Shown here in pieces: positions 8,659-9,270 of a stretch of DNA of 9,270 nucleotides. Made by a program: the position numbers and the translations under genes. The stretch's first letter is position 1, and each line of letters starts with the position of its first letter. A model generated the notes under the pieces. It made no database searches. It was not told where the DNA came from and saw only the letters and a list, made by a program, of their open reading frames with translations. The DNA is taken from positions 1-9,270 of the forward strand of contig CAMYKJ010000014.1 in NCBI GenBank assembly GCA_947258945.1, given 5' to 3'. The DNA comes from an uncultured Ectothiorhodospiraceae bacterium (lineage in GTDB: Bacteria > Pseudomonadota > Gammaproteobacteria > UBA9214).

Positions 8659-8765
8659 TAAAGACTTATTCCATACAAGAATCTGGGAATACCGCCGGCA
8701 GGCAATGATAGCTGCATAATTCCGGGGAATACTGTTTTAACAGGTTATATTCAGCCGAGTCTTTA
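8659..8765. repeat. Inner segment with 8-nt inverted ends and several hairpins
   Basis: TAAAGACT (8659-8666) is inverted as AGTCTTTA (8758-8765), each directly next to a CACAGAG unit. Inside are tattcc/ggaata (8668-8691), attcc/ggaat near 8719-8730, and the near-perfect palindrome ctgttttaacag (8733-8744). This may form a structured RNA or mark a building block of the composite repeat. Confidence 0.45.
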
Positions 8766-8766
8766 C

Positions 8767-8883
8767 CACCACAGAGCTCACACGACTACAGGGAGGAGGT
8801 GAGACCGGGAAGCGGTCGAGAGGCTGGCCTGGGCCATGTAGGAGGTAGAGTAACGCAGGAGCAGTTACCGAGAGAACACAGAG
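8767..8883 (+). repeat. Internal CACAGAG unit apparently split by a 94-nt insert
   Basis: The bases at 8767-8776 (caccacagag) and 8871-8883 (agagaacacagag) together rebuild the beginning of the left arm. Between them lie 94 nt (8777-8870), with AGAG on both sides as a possible 4-nt duplication. The insert has two small hairpins: gaccg/cggtc at 8803-8817 and gtaac/gttac at 8850-8868. It has no terminal inverted repeats. Against a simple insertion, 8777-8783 (ctcacac) also continues the match to the right arm, so rearrangement between repeat copies is an alternative. Confidence 0.45.
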
Positions 8884-8909
8884 ATTCCGGGCTTAAGGAC
8901 AGCGTTTTA

Positions 8910-8939
8910 CACTCTGTGTCCTCTGTGAGCTCTGTGGTG
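8910..8939 (-). repeat. Right inverted-repeat arm: three CACAGAG 9-mers
   Basis: Read on the minus strand: CACAGAG-CT, CACAGAG-GA, CACAGAG-TG. It pairs with 8626-8655 over 28 of 30 positions. It lies about 18 nt downstream of the sucD stop, so sucD read-through RNA would contain one arm of a long-range hairpin. Confidence 0.8.
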
Positions 8940-8957
8940 TTTTCAGGTTAATCAAGA

Positions 8958-9270
8958 TCAGGAAAAGACCTGGTTGGCGGTCTCGCCGATCAGCGCCGGG
9001 TTGCGGACCACATGCACGCCGAGGTCTTCCATGCGGTCCATCTTGGCAGTGGCGGTATCGGCTTCCCCGGAGATGATCGCACCGGCATGGCCCATACGAC
9101 GTCCCGGCGGTGCCGATACCCCGGCGACGAAACCCACCACCGGTTTGCTCATGTTCTCCTTCGCCCAGCGCGCGGCCTCGACCTCCTGCTGGCCGCCGAT
9201 CTCGCCGATCATGATCACCGCGTCGGTTTCCGGGTCATCCTCGAAGGCCTGCAGCACGGTGACGAAATCG
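8958..9270 (-). CDS. sucD: Succinyl-CoA synthetase (ADP/GDP-forming) alpha subunit, C-terminal part only
   Basis: SucD is the alpha subunit of the TCA-cycle enzyme that interconverts succinyl-CoA and succinate with substrate-level phosphorylation. About 103 C-terminal residues are present and the frame is open to the window edge (DFVTVLQAFEDDPETDAV), so the gene is truncated by the window, not broken. Visible motifs are VIMIGEIGGQQEVEAARW, PVVGFVAGVSAPPGRRMGHAG and the phosphohistidine site GHAGAIISG. The usual GGKGTA after this site is replaced by GEADTATAKM, a variant I regard as natural. sucC is expected upstream, outside the window. A CoA ligase relative such as malate-CoA ligase beta/alpha chains cannot be fully excluded from this fragment. 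Confidence 0.9.
   Translation of the reverse strand, partial: DFVTVLQAFEDDPETDAVIMIGEIGGQQEVEAARWAKENMSKPVVGFVAGVSAPPGRRMGHAGAIISGEADTATAKMDRMEDLGVHVVRNPALIGETANQVFS

Larger units (their letters stand above)
8621..8946. repeat. Composite CACAGAG repeat element with about 30-nt inverted ends (MITE-like)
   Basis: About 325 nt bounded by inverted copies of the same 30-nt unit (8626-8655 and 8910-8939), matching at 28 of 30 positions. Each copy consists of three tandem 9-mers of the form CACAGAGNN. Short A- or T-rich stretches flank the outer sides, and TTAA occurs just outside both ends (8617-8620 and 8948-8951), a possible target duplication. The interior holds further CACAGAG fragments and several small hairpins, but no coding sequence. 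Related ACCACAGAG-type repeats are, as I recall, scattered in many environmental bacterial genomes. A non-autonomous mobile element is an inference. It starts only a few bases after the sucD stop. Confidence 0.6.
8485..8957. other. Non-coding region between sucD and ndk
   Basis: No plausible gene of any size is seen. The ndk-proximal part (8485-8620) is a leader with small adjacent hairpins around 8515-8535 (cggg/cccg and ccgt/acgg). It is the likely promoter location, but I could not identify a convincing -35/-10 pair. A TTGAAA-like hexamer occurs on the minus strand near 8550, without a good -10. The sucD-proximal part (8621-8946) is filled by a composite repeat described separately. No clear intrinsic terminator for sucD was found. 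Confidence 0.7.

Noticed and set aside
8621..8946. CRISPR array from the repeated CACAGAG units
   Set aside because: The units are 9-mers without regular spacers, occur in inverted orientation, and there are no cas genes.

Overview
The window looks like chromosomal housekeeping DNA from a GC-rich gammaproteobacterium. The leftward gene order ndk, rlmN, pilF, rodZ, hisS, yfgM, bamB, der is the order I recall from Pseudomonas-type gammaproteobacteria. A type IV pilus pilotin, a BAM-complex lipoprotein and YfgM all fit that group. I cannot name the genus; a Chromatiales-like or other environmental lineage is plausible. No phage, defence, CRISPR or biosynthetic system is visible.

Layout, left to right. 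Positions 1-972 (+) hold the tRNA uridine hydroxylase trhO, cut at its 5' end by the window edge. It converges on der (-), whose reading frame runs on antisense into the trhO 3' end. A small REP-like palindrome sits at this junction and contains the trhO stop codon. From 8484 down to 839 everything is on the minus strand and tightly packed: ndk, rlmN, pilF, rodZ, hisS, yfgM, bamB, der. Gaps range from short overlaps (4, 11 and 23 nt) to 69 nt, so this is probably one or a few co-transcribed units. Positions 8485-8957 are non-coding and hold a composite repeat built from CACAGAG units with about 30-nt inverted ends. At the right edge is the C-terminal third of sucD (-).

The genes cover nucleotide pools (Ndk), translation and tRNA/rRNA modification (HisS, RlmN, TrhO), ribosome assembly (Der), and envelope biogenesis (PilF, RodZ, YfgM, BamB). 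They are a conserved neighbourhood rather than one pathway.

The most notable departures from the expected pattern are four. (1) ispG, normally between rodZ and hisS, is missing, and rodZ ends about 26 residues after its membrane segment. (2) Der has a roughly 60-residue non-conserved tail read antisense through a REP-like element and trhO. (3) A MITE-like CACAGAG composite repeat lies just after sucD. (4) One repeat unit inside that element appears split by a 94-nt insert. I see no convincing undescribed multi-gene system.
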